A stretch of DNA of 64,000 bases from Cryptomeria japonica (lineage: Eukaryota > Streptophyta > Pinopsida > Cupressales > Cupressaceae). Shown piece by piece: positions 1 to 10,560 of this stretch. How positions within the stretch are numbered: the first letter of the stretch is position 1; each line of letters starts with the position of its first letter. Where the stretch lies: the NCBI RefSeq assembly GCF_030272615.1, contig NC_081406.1, forward strand, positions 459,200,072 to 459,264,071. Direction: 5' to 3'. The notes under the pieces are model-generated. The model did no database searches. It was given only the letters and a program-made list of their open reading frames with translations, and had not been told where the DNA came from. A program made the translations under genes and the position numbers.

Positions 1-1
1 T

Positions 2-730
2 GGGCAAGTCATGGAAGCCCTCATCAATAGTCTGTCTGACATTGAGTTTATTGATGTTCAGGACAAGGCAAATCCCAAAGAAGTATGGGATGCTCTTGAA
101 AATATCTATAGTGGTGATGAGCATGTAAAATAGGCTAAGGAAGAGAGCTTGAGAGGAAATTTTGAAGACATGAGAATGGTTGAAGGAGAGACCATTCAAC
201 AGTATGGAATAAGAATCAAAACAGTTGTTGGAGAAATAAAGAGTGTAGGTGGCAAAATAGAAGATTCCACTGTGGTAAGTAAAGTCCTGAGATCCCTCTT
301 GTCAGTCTATGCAATAAGGGTTGCTTCTATTCAGGAGCTGAGATCAATATACAAGTCTAAGGCATCCTTAGACTCCATTATAGCCAAGTTGACAGCCTAT
401 GAGTTGAATAGCTTTGATGGTAGTGTTCAAAAGTCAGAATCAGCTTTTAAAGCTTTTGCTATACCATCCAGAAAAGGAAAAGAGGCTAGCACTAGTGGGG
501 AACCTAGTCAGAACAGAGAAATGAAGGATGAAGAATTTCTAATGGAATTTTAAGCTCTTTTAGCCAGGAGATTCCCAAAAGGAATTGGTAAATACAAAGG
601 TAAGCTACCTTTGAAATGTTTCTGCTACAACTAGATAGGACATATTGCTATCAACTATCCTAATAGTGACAACAAGGACAAACCGGAAAGGTTCAAGAAA
701 TTCAAAGGAGGAAACTAGAGAAATTGTTTT
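2..730 (+). pseudogene. Copia-1 gag pseudogene (capsid and zinc knuckle)
   Basis: C-terminal half of a copia gag (UBN2 / gag-polypeptide type) that would form the virus-like particle and bind RNA. Recognisable stretches include VWDALENIYSGDEHV, the MVEGETIQQYGIRIK-like region and the LRSLL motif. A CCHC zinc knuckle near 618-660 is degenerate: a stop (632) falls inside it and the last cysteine is a tyrosine. Stops at 131, 551, 632 and 716 interrupt the frame, three of them TAG at positions where glutamine is plausible. The N-terminus is outside the window. Family assignment is by motif recognition and by similarity to Copia-2 gag at 9143-10150. Confidence 0.85.
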
Positions 731-1102
731 GTGGCAGTTGATGAAGGTGTCACAGATGAGGAATCAGAAGATGAAGAGAATGAAGACATTGTGTTCGTTG
801 TTGTAAAGGAAGATGTGACAGACAAGAAGGCTCTTGTCTCCTGGTTTGATGATTCCAATGAGTGGATCATTGACAGTGGCTACTGTCACCATATGACTAG
901 TGACTGGAGCAAGTTTCTATCATTAGAAGAGTATGATGGTGGTGTGGTTCACTTTGGCAATGATGCACCATGCATGGTCGAAGGAAGAGGGTCCATCTCC
1001 TTGAATGGAAAGAGTAGTGCTGACAATGTGTATTGGGTTGATGGTCTTAGACACAACCTTCTAAGTGTTGCCCAGTTAAATGACAGTGGACTCACTCTGT
1101 AA
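731..1102 (+). pseudogene. Copia-1 aspartic protease pseudogene
   Basis: Retroviral-type aspartic protease of the polyprotein, in frame with gag. The active-site segment reads WIIDSGYCHHMTSD, where the family expects DSGCS followed by H-M/I-T, so the active-site Asp-Ser-Gly is kept but the neighbourhood is altered. Downstream are VHFGNDAPCMVEGRGSISL and the DNVYWVDGLRHNLLSVAQL segment, which is typical of copia proteases. A TAA at 1100 follows the L-T-L end, where the frame would continue to integrase. The acidic linker upstream (about 735-830) is the usual spacer between the gag zinc knuckle and protease. Confidence 0.88.
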
Positions 1103-2200
1103 TTCAAGAATGGAGTTTGCAAAATCAAAGGTAAAGATGGTAAATTGGTAGCCACCGACATGCAGACTAAAGGTAACCTATTTCATCTAAATGCTAATAT
1201 AAGTACATGTCTTATGGCTAAGCTTGATGATAGCTGGATATGGCATAGGAGATTCTGCCATGTGAACTTTGACAACATTGTGAAGGCTAGTAAGATCAAG
1301 GCAGTTAGAGGGTTGCCGGTGTTGAGCAAACCGAATAATACCTTGTGTAGAGAATGTCAATTGGGGAAAATGTCTTCCTCAACTTTTAAAGGTAAATCTT
1401 TCACTGCTGGCAACTTGCTTGATCTTGTGCATACTGATTTATGTGGTGCTATGAAAACTAGAAGTGTGCAGGGTGATAGGTACTTCATGATTCTCACTGA
1501 TGACTGCTCAAGAATGATGTGGGTCACATTCTTGAAAGACAAGTCTGAAGCTTTTGGGAAATTCAAAGCTTTCAGAGCATTAGTGGAAAAGGAAAGCGGT
1601 AAAAGGATCAAGTGTCTCAGAACTAATCAAGGAGGGGAATTCACTTCTAGTGAATTCAACAAGTACTGTAAAGAATTTGGCATCAAGAGATAGCTGTCTA
1701 CCCCCCGAACTCCATAGCAGAATGGCCTAGCAGAGAGGAATAACCAAACTGTGGTTGAAGCAGCTAGAACTATGTTGATCCAAGGAAAGGTTGCTCACAC
1801 CTTTTGGAGAGAAGCGGTGAGCACTGCAATTTACACTATGAACCGGGTACTCATCAAAAAGGGCAAGGAGAAAACTCCTTATGAGTATTGGACTGGTAAA
1901 ACCCTTGTGGTAAACTATTTTAAGGTCTTTGGTAGCAAAAGTTACATCAAGAGGAGTGAACATTAGGGCAAATTTGAAGCTAAATGTGATGAAGGAATAT
2001 TTCTAGGATATTCCACCAAGAGTAAAGCTTTCAAGTGCTACAACAATAGGACTCAGAGAATTATGGAAAGCATCAATGTAAGAGTTGATGAATCCTCTGA
2101 GAAGACTGAGAAAACCAGTAGTGAGAAAGTTGTAAATGAACCGGTTGCAACCTTCTGAGAACCAGTTATCAGTCAACTGAGCACCAGTAACAGTGTTCCT
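1103..2200 (+). pseudogene. Copia-1 integrase pseudogene
   Basis: Integrase that would insert the cDNA. The HHCC zinc region is visible ([12 protein letters not shown], then [12 protein letters not shown]), followed by the catalytic core. The first Asp is in LVHTDLCG. The second catalytic Asp appears replaced: the segment reads LRTNQGGEF where LRTDNGGEF-like sequence is expected. The Glu is in the LAERNN segment after stop 1715. Stops fall at 1691, 1715, 1964 and 2156. The C-terminal region has the FGSKSYIK segment and FLGYSTKSKAFK. With an altered catalytic Asp and four stops the protein is dead. The GAG-pre-integrase segment is included from 1145. Confidence 0.88.
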
Positions 2201-3270
2201 GAACCGGTGAATGTTGATACTGATCAAGATAAGGATGAAGAAGAAAAGCAAGAAGAACCAATTAAGACCATTCCTCGATATGCCAAGTTGAATCATGATC
2301 CCAAGCAGATCATAGGTGATAAGGATGTAGGAATCCTTACAAGAAGAAAGATCAGAGAAAACTTATGTATGATCTCTGAATTTGAGCCTAAATCATTCAA
2401 AGAGGCTCATAATGATGAAGACTGGATCAAGGCAATGGGAGAAGAACTTGACCAGATAGAGAAAAATGGTACATGGTCCTTGGTACCCAGACCAGAGCAT
2501 AAAAATGTCATTGGCACCAAATGGGTGTTCAGAAATAAGTTGAATGAGGATGGCACAGTGATTAGGAATAAAGCCAGACTGGTATGCAAAGGATATGCTC
2601 AAGAAGAAGGTGAAGACTATGGGGAAACCTTTGCTCTTGTAGCCAGATTGGAAGGAGTTCGTATGCTTCTTGCATATGCAGCTTTTAAGAGATTCAAGGA
2701 ATATCAAATGGATGTAAAATCTGCATTCCTAAATGGTGTACTTGAAGAGGAGGTATATATTGAGCAACTAGATGGGTTTACCCTATCTGAAGACAGTGAC
2801 ATGGTATGTAGGCTACACAAAGCATTATATGGTCTAAAGCAAGCACCTAGGGCATGGTATGAGCTCCCACATTCCCATCTTGTGAAGATTGGATTTGAGA
2901 GAACAAGTGAAGATAGCAATATCTACTTGAAGCCTGAAGAAGATCCGATCCTGATCTATGAAGTTTTTTTTGATGACATCATCTTTGGTGGAGATGACAA
3001 GATGAGTCATGAGTTTGCTGATGAGATGAAGAAAGAGTTTGAAATGTCACTCATAGGGGAGATTAAGTTCTTCATTGGACTACAAATCCAGCAGATGAAA
3101 GATGGAATCTTCATCTCTCAGTCCAAATATGTCAAAGAGGTGTTGAAGACGTTTGGCATGGAAGATAGCAAACCGGTTGGTACACCAATGGTGATCGGTT
3201 GCAAATTGACAAAGGAGGATGATTCCACACTGGTTGATGAGAAGGAATACCGATCAATGATTGGTAAGTT
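2201..3270 (+). pseudogene. Copia-1 reverse transcriptase pseudogene
   Basis: RVT_2 family copia reverse transcriptase, which would copy the element RNA in the particle. Motifs in order: [11 protein letters not shown] and [43 protein letters not shown] (first catalytic Asp), [11 protein letters not shown], and [11 protein letters not shown] for the catalytic Asp pair (family usually YVDD). The frame is open for more than 1 kb after 2207. At about 3271 the sequence jumps from MIGKLL directly to the WAGNVDD part of the RNase H region, so the RT C-terminus and the connection are deleted and the frame changes. Confidence 0.93.
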
Positions 3271-3720
3271 GCTGATTGGGCCGGTAATGTGGATGATCGG
3301 AAGAGCACAACCAGTGGTGCATTCTTTCTCAGTGGTAGATTGGTCTCATGGATGAGTAAAAAGTAGATTTGCATCTCTCAGTCTACAGCGGAAGTGAAGT
3401 ATGTTGCAGCTTTCATGAACTACACTCAGACTATCTGGATGAAGCATGTATTGGAAGGCTTCAAGATCCCTATGTCTGAACCGGTAAGTATATTCTATGA
3501 TAACACAAGTGCTATCAATATATCAAAGAATCCGGTTTTACATTCTAGAACCAAGCATTTTGAGCTTAAGTATCATTTCTTGAGGGAAAAGGTTCAGAAT
3601 AAAGAGATTGCACTAGAACATGTGTCCAGTAAAGAGCAGTTAGCAGACATATTCACAAAGCCTCTCCCAAATACAACATTTGTGCATTTAAGAGGTGAAT
3701 TAGGGGTATTGCCCCTTTAG
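3271..3720 (+). pseudogene. Copia-1 RNase H C-terminal part
   Basis: Ribonuclease H remnant, in a different frame from the RT because of the deletion near 3271. Visible segments are the [18 protein letters not shown] region, a stop (TAG 3364) before ICISQSTAEVKYVAA, then IFYDNTSAINISKNP, HSRTKHFELKYHFLREKV and the terminal ADIFTKPLP, which marks the C-terminus of copia pol. The E and a later D of the active site are present, but the first part of the fold is truncated. The coding end at 3718-3720 is normal for the family. Confidence 0.9.
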
Positions 3721-3975
3721 GAGGTGAACTAAAAGTGGTTGTTCCACATCAGTTAGGTATTGGATAGACAAATATTTGGTTGATTGGTGTGTTTAAGGAT
3801 GCTACTCCTCAGGGGGAGTAGCATGAGGAAACAGTGATGATTGTACCTCCACTTTGGCATTGTTGTCAAAGGGGGAGAAGAAGTGAAGTGAAAAGATATC
3901 TGCAGCAAATGGGGAGAAGATGTGAAGCAGAGAAGATATCTTTTGTATATTTCCATCAATGCCAAAGGGGGAGAT
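3721..3975 (+). other. Copia-1 3' untranslated region with polypurine tract
   Basis: Non-coding stretch between the pol stop and the 3' LTR. It contains several purine-rich copies of a GGGGGAGA-type motif (about 3812, 3871 and 3911) and the terminal polypurine tract CAAAGGGGGAGA at 3963-3974, directly before the LTR start TGTTGGCATT. The tract is the expected plus-strand primer. The internal GGGGGAG copies recur in the equivalent regions of Copia-2 and Copia-3. Confidence 0.8.
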
Positions 3976-5567
3976 TGTTGGCATTATGTGAACCGACATG
4001 AGCCTTATGTAAACTGGCATGAAGACATAATGATATTGTATGTTGTCATTGATGTCAATATGAGACATAGTGTGAACCGACACATGAGATAAGTGAAGAA
4101 AGAGGAACCGACATATGTGTGAACCGGTATATGCCAAAGTGAAGTGGCACATTTGTTCAAAGTGAACTGGCATGCAGTTATGGGAACTGACACATGGAAG
4201 CACTGTATGAGTATCGGTTGGTAAGGCAACTTCTACATCGGGGTTTCCAGTTGGAGTATCTCAAGTCTGTGTGACTCAATCGGTGATCTTTGTGTGATGA
4301 GTTAGTAGTATGATGAAGGACAGATTGTGTTGCCATGTAAGCTCTTTGCGCGTGAAGGATCTTGCATGAAGAAGACTATTCCTATCTACCTCAGGAATGT
4401 GTGAAGTCTATCAAATAGTGATAACGCGTGATGGGTTATCAGCCGCCATGAAAACAGTGGATAATGGAAGATGGAGAATGTCTTGAGTTTGACTCAAGAA
4501 TGGTGCATTTAATGTAGTATGTTTCAACGGTCAGGATTGAACCGTTTGAATTGTTCAACCTAACAAGTTTAGGGTTTTAGGTTTTTGCTACTGACCTATA
4601 TGTTCCCTATAAGGTCGATGTTAGGTTTCTGTCTAAAGTTGTTGGCAAAAGTTTTGAGTGTGTATACAATGAAAGCGATACAAGATTCTTGCCAGACCAT
4701 AGGAGAGAAGAGATACCTACAAAGTGAATGTGCAGAAGGAAAAGAGGAGCCTAAATGGATCTATATTAGTATTAAGTGTTGTTAACAGATCATTGTAATA
4801 CTTGTTGATCTCTAACCACTTCAACAGTTGTCAAATCCCCTAACAGGGTAGCCTTAACTGGCTTGATTCAAAATCCCTTAAATCAGGTGGTCTTAACCAG
4901 CTTGTTGTAAATCCCTTAACCGGGTAACTCGAAGCTAATGAGTTATGAGAAGCTAGAGAAGCTTAGGAGATCCTTTCAGCTATTGCGTTCTTAAAATCCT
5001 CTAACAAGGTGACCCTACCGGGTTTAACCCTTAACCGGGTGATCCCTAATAGGATCGGTTCCTACCAGAACCTATTGTAATGTTCTTAACCAGACAAGGC
5101 TCCTAACAGAGTAGACTTCTAAAGAGTTAAAAAAGCAACTTGTGGGTATTCATCCTCACCATGGTTATTCCCAGTTGGGTTTCCACGTGAAAAATATGTG
5201 TGTCATATGAAATGCTTTTGTCTTGTGATGCTTTGTTTTATCTATTATGCACATGAAGGTTCTATGTTCTATGCCTGTCTATAAAACATATTGAACTCAT
5301 TGTTGTGGATATTTGATGGTTAAGTCAACTAGTTAATGCATGTGAATATTATGATAATGTCGTATTGAGCTAAGAGAAAAGCTTAGTGAGTGACCGGTTC
5401 ATGACTAACTGAGCTATACTAGATGTTACCGGTTGCACTCTGTTTTACCAGTATCTCTGTTTATCAATCATTGTGAGTGTTTGCTGTCAAACTGATTTTG
5501 GACTATTTTGTGTCTGTACTAATTTACCCCCCCCTCTCAGTACTAGTTTGGTACTAGTGGTTCATCA
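3976..5567 (+). repeat. Copia-1 3' LTR
   Basis: Begins TGTTGGCATT after the polypurine tract and ends in TTCATCA, giving a TG...CA LTR of about 1592 bp. The 3' end carries the C-rich tract (ACCCCCCCCTCTC, about 5527) and the GGGTTTCCACGTG module (about 5178), both also found in the Copia-2 and Copia-3 LTRs. The interior (4800-5120) is a degenerate series of short AATCCCTTAACCGGGT-like units. The partner 5' LTR is outside the window, so identity cannot be compared. TTGAG at 5568-5572 is the candidate right-hand target duplication. Confidence 0.85.
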
Positions 5568-5579
5568 TTGAGTTATCAA

Positions 5580-6070
5580 GGACAACAACCTAGCTTGCAT
5601 AAGATTTAAGCACCTCAAGAATTGCACTACTTGGGTCCTAACTAATTTATATGCACCTAATACTAAGACTTGGAGAAGTGAGATGTGGAGAAATCTTACT
5701 GGGTTGAGAAGTAGGTTTGCTGAGGACAACTGGTTAATCATGGGAGATTTCATTACACCCTTGAAGGAAAATTAGAAAAAGGGAGGGAGTCAAGCTAATC
5801 TTTACAGTAGATTAGACTTGATGGATTTCATAAACAATAATGCCATTCATGATATGGAGCTGTAAGGAGTCATATACACTTGGACTAACAGAAGAAGTGG
5901 TGAAAATTTGATTCAGGTTAGACTTGATAGAGCTCTCCTTTCCTTAGATTGGTTTGACCTTCATGACTGCTCTTTATCTTCTCATATAAAGGCAGGATCA
6001 GATTATTACCCTATAACCTTCATGGCTGAAGTAAAGAATAGAAGGAGACATTTCCATTATAGATTTTAAA
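5580..6070 (+). pseudogene. LINE ORF2 endonuclease domain (partial)
   Basis: C-terminal two thirds of an endonuclease/exonuclease/phosphatase domain that would nick target DNA to prime reverse transcription. Diagnostic segments in order: TNLYAPNTKTW, NWLIMGDFITPL (family GDFN), SRLDLMDFINNNAI, GVIYTWTNRRSGENLIQ, VRLDRALLSLDWFD and GSDYYPITF (family SDHYPI, catalytic His lost to Tyr). The N-terminus is cut off by Copia-1. Stops at 5773, 5863 and 6067 are single-base changes. Confidence 0.88.
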
Positions 6071-7602
6071 AATTGTGGACTAGACACCCAGATCTGGAAA
6101 GTAAGATTAAGGACTGGTGGCAAGTCAGTATTGAAGGAAACACCATGTACAAAGTGGTCCAAAAGCTGAAGATTGTTAAAGATAATGTTAAGAAGTGGAA
6201 TAAAGAATGCTTTGGGAATATCTTTACCTCAAAAGCTACAATCCTCTTAGAGCTCAAGGAAATCTAGGATGAGATACAAAACAATGGTTATACTAATACG
6301 TCTAGAGACACCGAAGATGCTATTCTTATGAGATATCATGATATTATAGTTAAAGAGGAAACCTACTGGAAACAAAGATCGAGAAATGTCTGGTTGAAGG
6401 AGGGGGACAGGAATACTAAATAATTCCATATTTCCACCTTGAGACATAAGGCCATTAATAGAATTGTTCATATTAAAATGAATGTCAGATGCGTAGTAGA
6501 TGATGATTCCATGAGCAAGGCTGCTATGGATTTTTTCTCCAATTTACTTGCTAAGGATCAGAATTTGGATAGATAGGCCCAAAGGGACCTCCTAGACAGT
6601 ATTCCTACCATTTTAGGGGATGATCAAAATGCTCACCTGACTGCCATCCCTTCCCATGATGAAATTTAGATAGTTGTAAACTCCTTTGAGGGTAACAAGG
6701 CCCCAAGTCCGGATGGCTTTCCCATGTTCTTCTTCAAAATGTACTGGCATATTATTGGAGATGATGTTACTAGAGTTGTGAAAGACTTTTTTGGTGCTAG
6801 AAAAATGTTGAAAGAAGTTAATGGTACCTTTATTGGTCTTATACCCAAAAAGATGGGGGCTAACTGAATGGATCTTTTTAGACCTATTAGTTTATGCAAC
6901 TCTCTCTATAAGATTATCTCCAAGGTTCTAACCTCTAGAATTCTTAAGTTGCTCCCCTCCATCATTTTGCCTCAGCAAAGTGGCTTTGTCCTAGGTAGAC
7001 AAATTTTGGATTCAATCATCATTTTCCATGAAAATATCCACTCTTTCTGTTTCTCTAAAAAAGAAGGTTTTTTTCTGAAGCTTGATCTCTCTAAAGCTTA
7101 TGACAGAGTGGATTGGGATTTTATGATGGATGTTCTCTCTTCTTTTGGCTTCAGCCCCAGAAGTGTTAGCCTTATCAGGCAACTTGTCCCTTTGGCTTCT
7201 CTCTTTGTTTTAATGAATGGATCTCCCTCACCTTTCTTTAAAGCTTCTAGAGGTCTCAAATAGCGGGACCCTCTATCCCCAGTTATCTTTATTATTATGG
7301 CGGAATGTTTGGGGAGATGTATTGGAAAGCTGGTTGAGAAAAGGGAGTTTTCTGGTTTGAATCCTTCTTCGGTGGATCAAATATGTTCCCATCAACAGTT
7401 TGTTGATGATTCTATAATAATGGGGAAAGATACAATGAAGGATTATAGAAGATTAAAAAAGGCTTTGGATAACTATGGAAATGCCACTGGTCAACTTATA
7501 AACTGGTCTAAAAGATTTATTTATTTTATCAATACCCCGAAGAGGAGGATTAAAATTAGTAATATTTCGGGTGGTCAAATTTGTAGTCTGACTACTTCTT
7601 AC
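6071..7602 (+). pseudogene. LINE ORF2 reverse transcriptase, N-terminal part
   Basis: RVT_1 reverse transcriptase of an L1-type LINE. Motifs: KAPSPDGFPMFFFKMYW, TFIGLIPKKMGAN then FRPISLCNSLYKIISKVL, the QQSGFVLGRQILDSI box, KLDLSKAYDRVDWDF (first catalytic Asp), RGLK-stop-RDPLSP (the family GLKQGDPLSP, with the Gln turned into TAG at 7261), and QQFVDDSIIMG holding the Asp pair (family FADD). The domain is interrupted at 7602 by Copia-2, after the ISNISGGQ segment. Confidence 0.93.
7598..7602 (+). repeat. Left target site duplication of Copia-2 (CTTAC)
   Basis: CTTAC lies directly before the TGTTGGCA LTR start and is repeated exactly at 18861-18865, directly after the 3' LTR end ACTATCA. Removing the element and one copy restores the LINE reading frame (TSY-LGIPL), which confirms both boundaries. 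Confidence 0.95.
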
Positions 7603-9078
7603 TGTTGGCAATATTACATTATAACAGACAATGAAAGATTGTTGACATTTCAATAAGGATATTGAGAAGGTTCTTGATGATTATGGACATAACCGATTAA
7701 AGATGTTTTACTATCTTGATATTATTATTTTGTCATTGATGTCAAGAAATTGATTTTCTAATTCAGTATGATGTTGCCATATCTTGAGAAGTGTGATATG
7801 AAGATTATAAAGAAGTCAGTAAAAGACACAGGAAAGAATATGATGAATAAGGGGATAAGTTATTCAATGGGCAACTACTACCGAGTCAGACAATGATGAG
7901 ATCATGATGTTTTAGATTGTTTTAACATCATACATATGTTGTAAAATGTAAAGGTTAATACTATACTATGGTATCAGGCAAAGAACCTAGTCAGTAAACC
8001 CTAAGGAACCTAGTCAATAAACCCTAAGGTTATCACTATTGGTTAATGAAGGTAGAATGTCTACCGAGTAAAGTTTAGTATTCACCGAGCTACAACCGAG
8101 CTAGAACAAAATGCATTAAATGTTTACATGTGATATTTAATGAAGGAAGTTGATGAGCTGGAGTGAATTCAATGATTTGTAAGCTATGTATGAAGATTGT
8201 TAAAGAATATATGGTAAAGAGAGATCGGCATGAAGATCTACAGCTCAGATTGAACATTTTCAGATCAAAGAATACATTGAACGTGGACAAGATTGAAGAT
8301 CTGATGGCTATGATTGATCATGGGAAATGTGATCAAGGAGATTAAGCGGTTAGAAGATTGTTTATAAATAGGAAACTGTTGATAAACAATGTATGCGAGC
8401 AAGTGTATGCACAGGAATGCTACATAGTGATTACCGAGCACAAAAGCTTGAAGACCTATTAGAATAACAGAGTATAGATGCCCAATAGATAGACAAGATT
8501 AGTTCTATGTCTATATTGTATTGAACAAATAGGAATCTGCTTTAGCATTTTAGATGTGAAGTTGCAGATAGATTTTTATTACTGTTATTTTGTGAAATTG
8601 ACAGAAAATCTCTTAATCGAGTGGACTTAATAGTCTTATATGTAAATCCTCTAGCAAGGTGACATTCTTATTGAGTGTTTGAAATCCTTTGACAAGGTCA
8701 CTTCTAACAAAGTGAAGATCCTAACAGATCTGAGGGAAATCCCTTAACCGGGTCACATCTAGCAATGTGTTCGTAATCTTTAATAGGATTTGCTTTTAAC
8801 CGAGCATACTCTAGAAGAGTATATTTCTTAGTGGGTTTGAAATCCCACAGTGGTTTTTCCCTATTTGGGTTTCCACGTTAAATCTAGTGTTATGAGGTTT
8901 ATACTGTTCATAAGCTTTTGAGTTTGCATGTTTGATAGTTTCTGGTTATATGACTGATATATATGTTACCGAGGTTGAATCTGATGTTTTAATGGATGAT
9001 TAAGTTTGTATGATTCACCCCCCCCTCTCATCTTGTTGGCTATTGGATATGTACTTATATTAAGTATCAGAACTATCA
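7603..9078 (+). repeat. Copia-2 5' LTR
   Basis: Starts TGTTGGCAAT and ends AACTATCA; 1476 bp. It aligns along its whole length with 17350-18860. It contains a TATA-like box (8363-8370), a tandem 23-bp duplication (7983-8005 and 8006-8028) absent from the 3' copy, the GGGTTTCCACGTT module (about 8868) and the C-rich tract CACCCCCCCCTCT (about 9017) near the 3' end. Confidence 0.95.
8363..8370 (+). promoter_or_regulatory. TATA-like box in Copia-2 5' LTR
   Basis: TATAAATA in the context TTGTTTATAAATAGGAAAC. The same box is conserved in the 3' LTR at 18145-18152. It is the most likely Pol II promoter element driving transcription from the LTR. The start site is not determined. Confidence 0.55.
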
Positions 9079-9080
9079 AT

Positions 9081-9092
9081 TGGTATCAGAGC
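9081..9092 (+). other. Copia-2 primer binding site (initiator-Met tRNA)
   Basis: TGGTATCAGAGC, two bases after the 5' LTR end, is the complement of the 3' end of plant initiator methionine tRNA. This is the usual primer of plant copia elements and confirms the LTR boundary. Confidence 0.92.
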
Positions 9093-9142
9093 TTTGGACT
9101 CCGAAAGGAAAGTTTAAAGGCACTTGACTTAAAGATCCAAAG

Positions 9143-10150
9143 ATGTATAAGAGAGACGCACCGAAGCTGAACAAGTCAAGTTTCTCTACATGGCAGAAAA
9201 GGATGAAGCTACATCTATCAGGAGTTGGAGAATATGCTATATACTATCTGGAGAATGATTTTGTTGCACTGAGAACCTATCCATTGACTATGGAAGAGAT
9301 AAAGGCGAAGCAAGAACATATTCAAGCAATGATTGAAATAACATATGCATTGACCGATTCAAAGTTTAATGATCTAGAAGGATGTACTGATGCAAAGGCA
9401 ATGTGGACTAAGCTCATATCTGTATATGGAGTAGATGAACATGTTCAAAGAGAAAAAGTAGATAGTCTAAGAGGACAACTTGAATCTATGAGGATGAATG
9501 AAGGTGAGAACATAACCCAGTACAGTACAAGACTAAAGGAGATTGTAAATCAAATTAAAGGTGCAGGAGGAACTATTGAAGAAAAAGATGTAACAAGTAA
9601 GTTGTTAAGAACCCTTCTACCTGCCTATGCAATTTGAGTCTCTGCAATCAATGAATTGAGGTCTGTACCTAATATGCTAGTTTCCTTGGATGCTACTATT
9701 GGTAAGCTACATGCATTTGAGTTAAGTAATTTTGATAACAATGGGTCATCAGTAAATAAAGTTGAATCTGCATTTAGTTCTTTTCATCTGAATGAATCTA
9801 ATGATTACAATGAAAGAAAGTATAAGTACTCTGAAGGAGATCACAGTGGAGCAAGTGAAACATTTCCGAAGAACATGGAAGAAGTACACAAACTGTATGA
9901 AGAAATCAGAAAGCAAGAAGAGTTTGAAGCACTATTGGCCAAAAGGTTACCAAGAAGCAAAGGTAAGTATAAAGGAAAACTACCTTTGAAATGTTTCAAT
10001 TGTGATAAGATTGGACATATGGTTTCTAACTATCTTGAAAAAGATTTCACTGAAAAAAGAGATTACCGATATGACAGACAGAAAGATAACCATTACAGAG
10101 GACATCAAGACTTTAGAAGAAGAGATAGAAAGACATGCTTAATAGCTGAT
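9143..10150 (+). pseudogene. Copia-2 gag pseudogene
   Basis: Copia gag starting MYKRDAPKLNKSSF at 9143, just downstream of the primer site, which makes this the natural start. The capsid region includes FSTWQKRMKLHL, DAKAMWTKLISVYG and the EGENITQYSTRLKEI segment; the LLRTLLPAYAI segment ends at a TGA (9635), where Arg CGA is plausible. The frame then continues without indel from 9656. A zinc knuckle CFNCDKIGHMVSNY lies near 9998-10040, with the fourth ligand Tyr instead of Cys, the same change as in Copia-1. A basic, Arg-rich stretch follows (about 10060-10130). Confidence 0.9.
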
Positions 10151-10560
10151 GAGGACTCTGATGATTATAAATTAGATAAGACTGATATAGAGGAAGTTGT
10201 TTATGTGGCTATCAAGGATGGATCAGATCAAGAAAGGTATGAAGAAAAAACCCGAATATCTCACATAAACACTAATGATTCTTTGATTATAGATAGTGAA
10301 TGCTCACATCATATAACAGGAGATAAACACAAGTTTGTTATGTTAGAAGATTATGATGGAGGCTATGTTAGATCTGGTAATGATGCACCATGTTCGGTAA
10401 GAGGTAAAGGATCTATAACACTTCTTGATAATGCAAGATGCAATGATGTTTATTGGGTTGAAGGTTTGAAATACAATTTGTTGAGTGTAGCACAGCTAAA
10501 CAACACAGGTTACCGAATAGAATCTCAGAAAGGAATTGCCAAAGTTCATGACAAGAATGG
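10151..10560 (+). pseudogene. Copia-2 aspartic protease pseudogene
   Basis: In frame with gag. The active site reads LIIDSECSHHITGD, so the family DSGCS has Gly changed to Glu, which should inactivate the enzyme. The following YVRSGNDAPCSVRGKGSITLL and the NDVYWVEGLKYNLLSVAQL segment match the copia protease pattern and the Copia-1 copy. An acidic spacer precedes it. Confidence 0.88.

Larger units (their letters stand above)
1..5567 (+). mobile_element. Copia-1: Ty1/copia LTR retrotransposon, 5' end outside window
   Basis: A decayed Ty1/copia element containing, in order, gag, protease, integrase, reverse transcriptase and RNase H, then a polypurine tract and a 3' LTR. The order integrase before RT is diagnostic of copia. 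The 5' LTR and the start of gag lie left of the window. The single gag-pol frame holds from the left edge to about 3270 and is broken only by point stops (131, 551, 632, 716, 1100, 1691, 1715, 1964, 2156). An internal deletion near 3271 then changes frame. The element sits inside the endonuclease region of a LINE: LINE coding sequence resumes directly after the LTR end at 5567. It cannot be autonomous now. Confidence 0.93.
5568..7602 (+). mobile_element. LINE segment 1: endonuclease and N-terminal RT
   Basis: L1-like non-LTR retrotransposon coding sequence directly abutting Copia-1 on the left and Copia-2 on the right. One reading frame runs through the whole segment with no indel and ten point stops (5569, 5773, 5863, 6067, 6265, 6421, 6574, 6667, 6865, 7261). 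The segment continues at 18866 after removing Copia-2 and one CTTAC: SLTTSY joins LGIPLCHDPPD in frame. The upstream part of the LINE (ORF1 and the start of the endonuclease) lies beyond Copia-1, outside the window. Confidence 0.93.

Noticed and set aside
9079-9095. tRNA gene fragment
   Set aside because: TGGTATCAGAGC is the primer binding site of a copia element, not a tRNA gene; no cloverleaf.
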